The position numbers and the translations under genes are program-made. Below the pieces are notes generated by a model. That model made no database searches. It had not been told where the DNA came from and was given only the letters and a program-made list of their open reading frames with translations. Positions 41,326 through 41,328 of a stretch of DNA of 41,328 nt are shown here, piece by piece. Origin of the DNA: Pirellulales bacterium (lineage in GTDB: Bacteria > Planctomycetota > Planctomycetia > Pirellulales > S012-138); the NCBI GenBank assembly GCA_028066245.1, contig JALCBR010000037.1, positions 1 to 41,328 of the forward strand, given 5' to 3'. Numbering within the stretch: the stretch's first letter is position 1; every line of letters begins with the position of its first letter.

Positions 41326-41328
41326 AAC

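Overview
The window looks like a piece of chromosome from a planctomycete, probably Pirellulales-like. Markers are a DUF1501 Tat-secreted protein, a TPR protein carrying two RNA-polymerase alpha-CTD-like domains, a short HAMP-like membrane protein of a type common in Planctomycetes, Lpg1974/FapF-type outer-membrane barrels, and long intergenic gaps between mostly single, independently oriented genes. Base composition is moderately GC-rich. Taxonomy is inferred from protein families only.

Layout. 1-1330: tRNA-Met on the minus strand, then a gene-poor stretch with a decayed IS630-like transposase. 1333-10050: threonine synthase, methionyl-tRNA formyltransferase, a membrane-anchored alpha/beta hydrolase, the HAMP-like protein, the DUF1501 protein, a SpoU-type RNA methyltransferase, threonine 3-dehydrogenase (TTG start) and tRNA-Leu(UAG). 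10490-16310: an A-type Fe-S carrier with a clear terminator, an orphan undecaprenyl-phosphate sugar transferase, a desuccinylase/BPL_N fusion, an arsenate-reductase-like phosphatase and the TPR/alpha-CTD protein. 16467-19317: pyrH-frr with a likely promoter, then a NagA-like deacetylase. 19553-25912: a DUF2807 lipoprotein convergent with a five-gene minus-strand envelope/secretion cluster. 26065-34040: a C26-like amidotransferase homologue lacking its Cys, an MFS transporter, the unit of a spermidine-synthase-like protein and dapB, and a membrane coiled-coil protein with a BRCT-like end. 34125-41134: PlsC, a small coiled-coil protein with an SPFH protein, RecG, and a secreted M28 peptidase with two PDZ domains.

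The most interesting part is 20272-25785. On one strand it encodes a small Sec-secreted Ala/Asn/Gly/Ser-rich protein, an Lpg1974-like outer-membrane protein, an outer-membrane barrel with a long repeat-bearing N-terminus, and two tandem Sec-exported C39-like cysteine peptidases. C39-like peptidase plus barrel is the FapD/FapF combination of the functional-amyloid (Fap) export systems of Pseudomonas. I propose this as a candidate divergent Fap-like export locus in a planctomycete, with the 137-residue protein as possible substrate. The family assignments come from motifs I can see; the system-level claim is inference.

Other points are two families of dispersed intergenic repeats (12620/17941/28803, and 2624/2838/41241), and three proteins whose expected catalytic residue is absent or changed (alpha/beta hydrolase 4093, BPL_N-like domain 12767, C26 homologue 26141). 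Several starts were moved inside longer open frames on the basis of ribosome binding sites, signal peptides or alignment to known family lengths.
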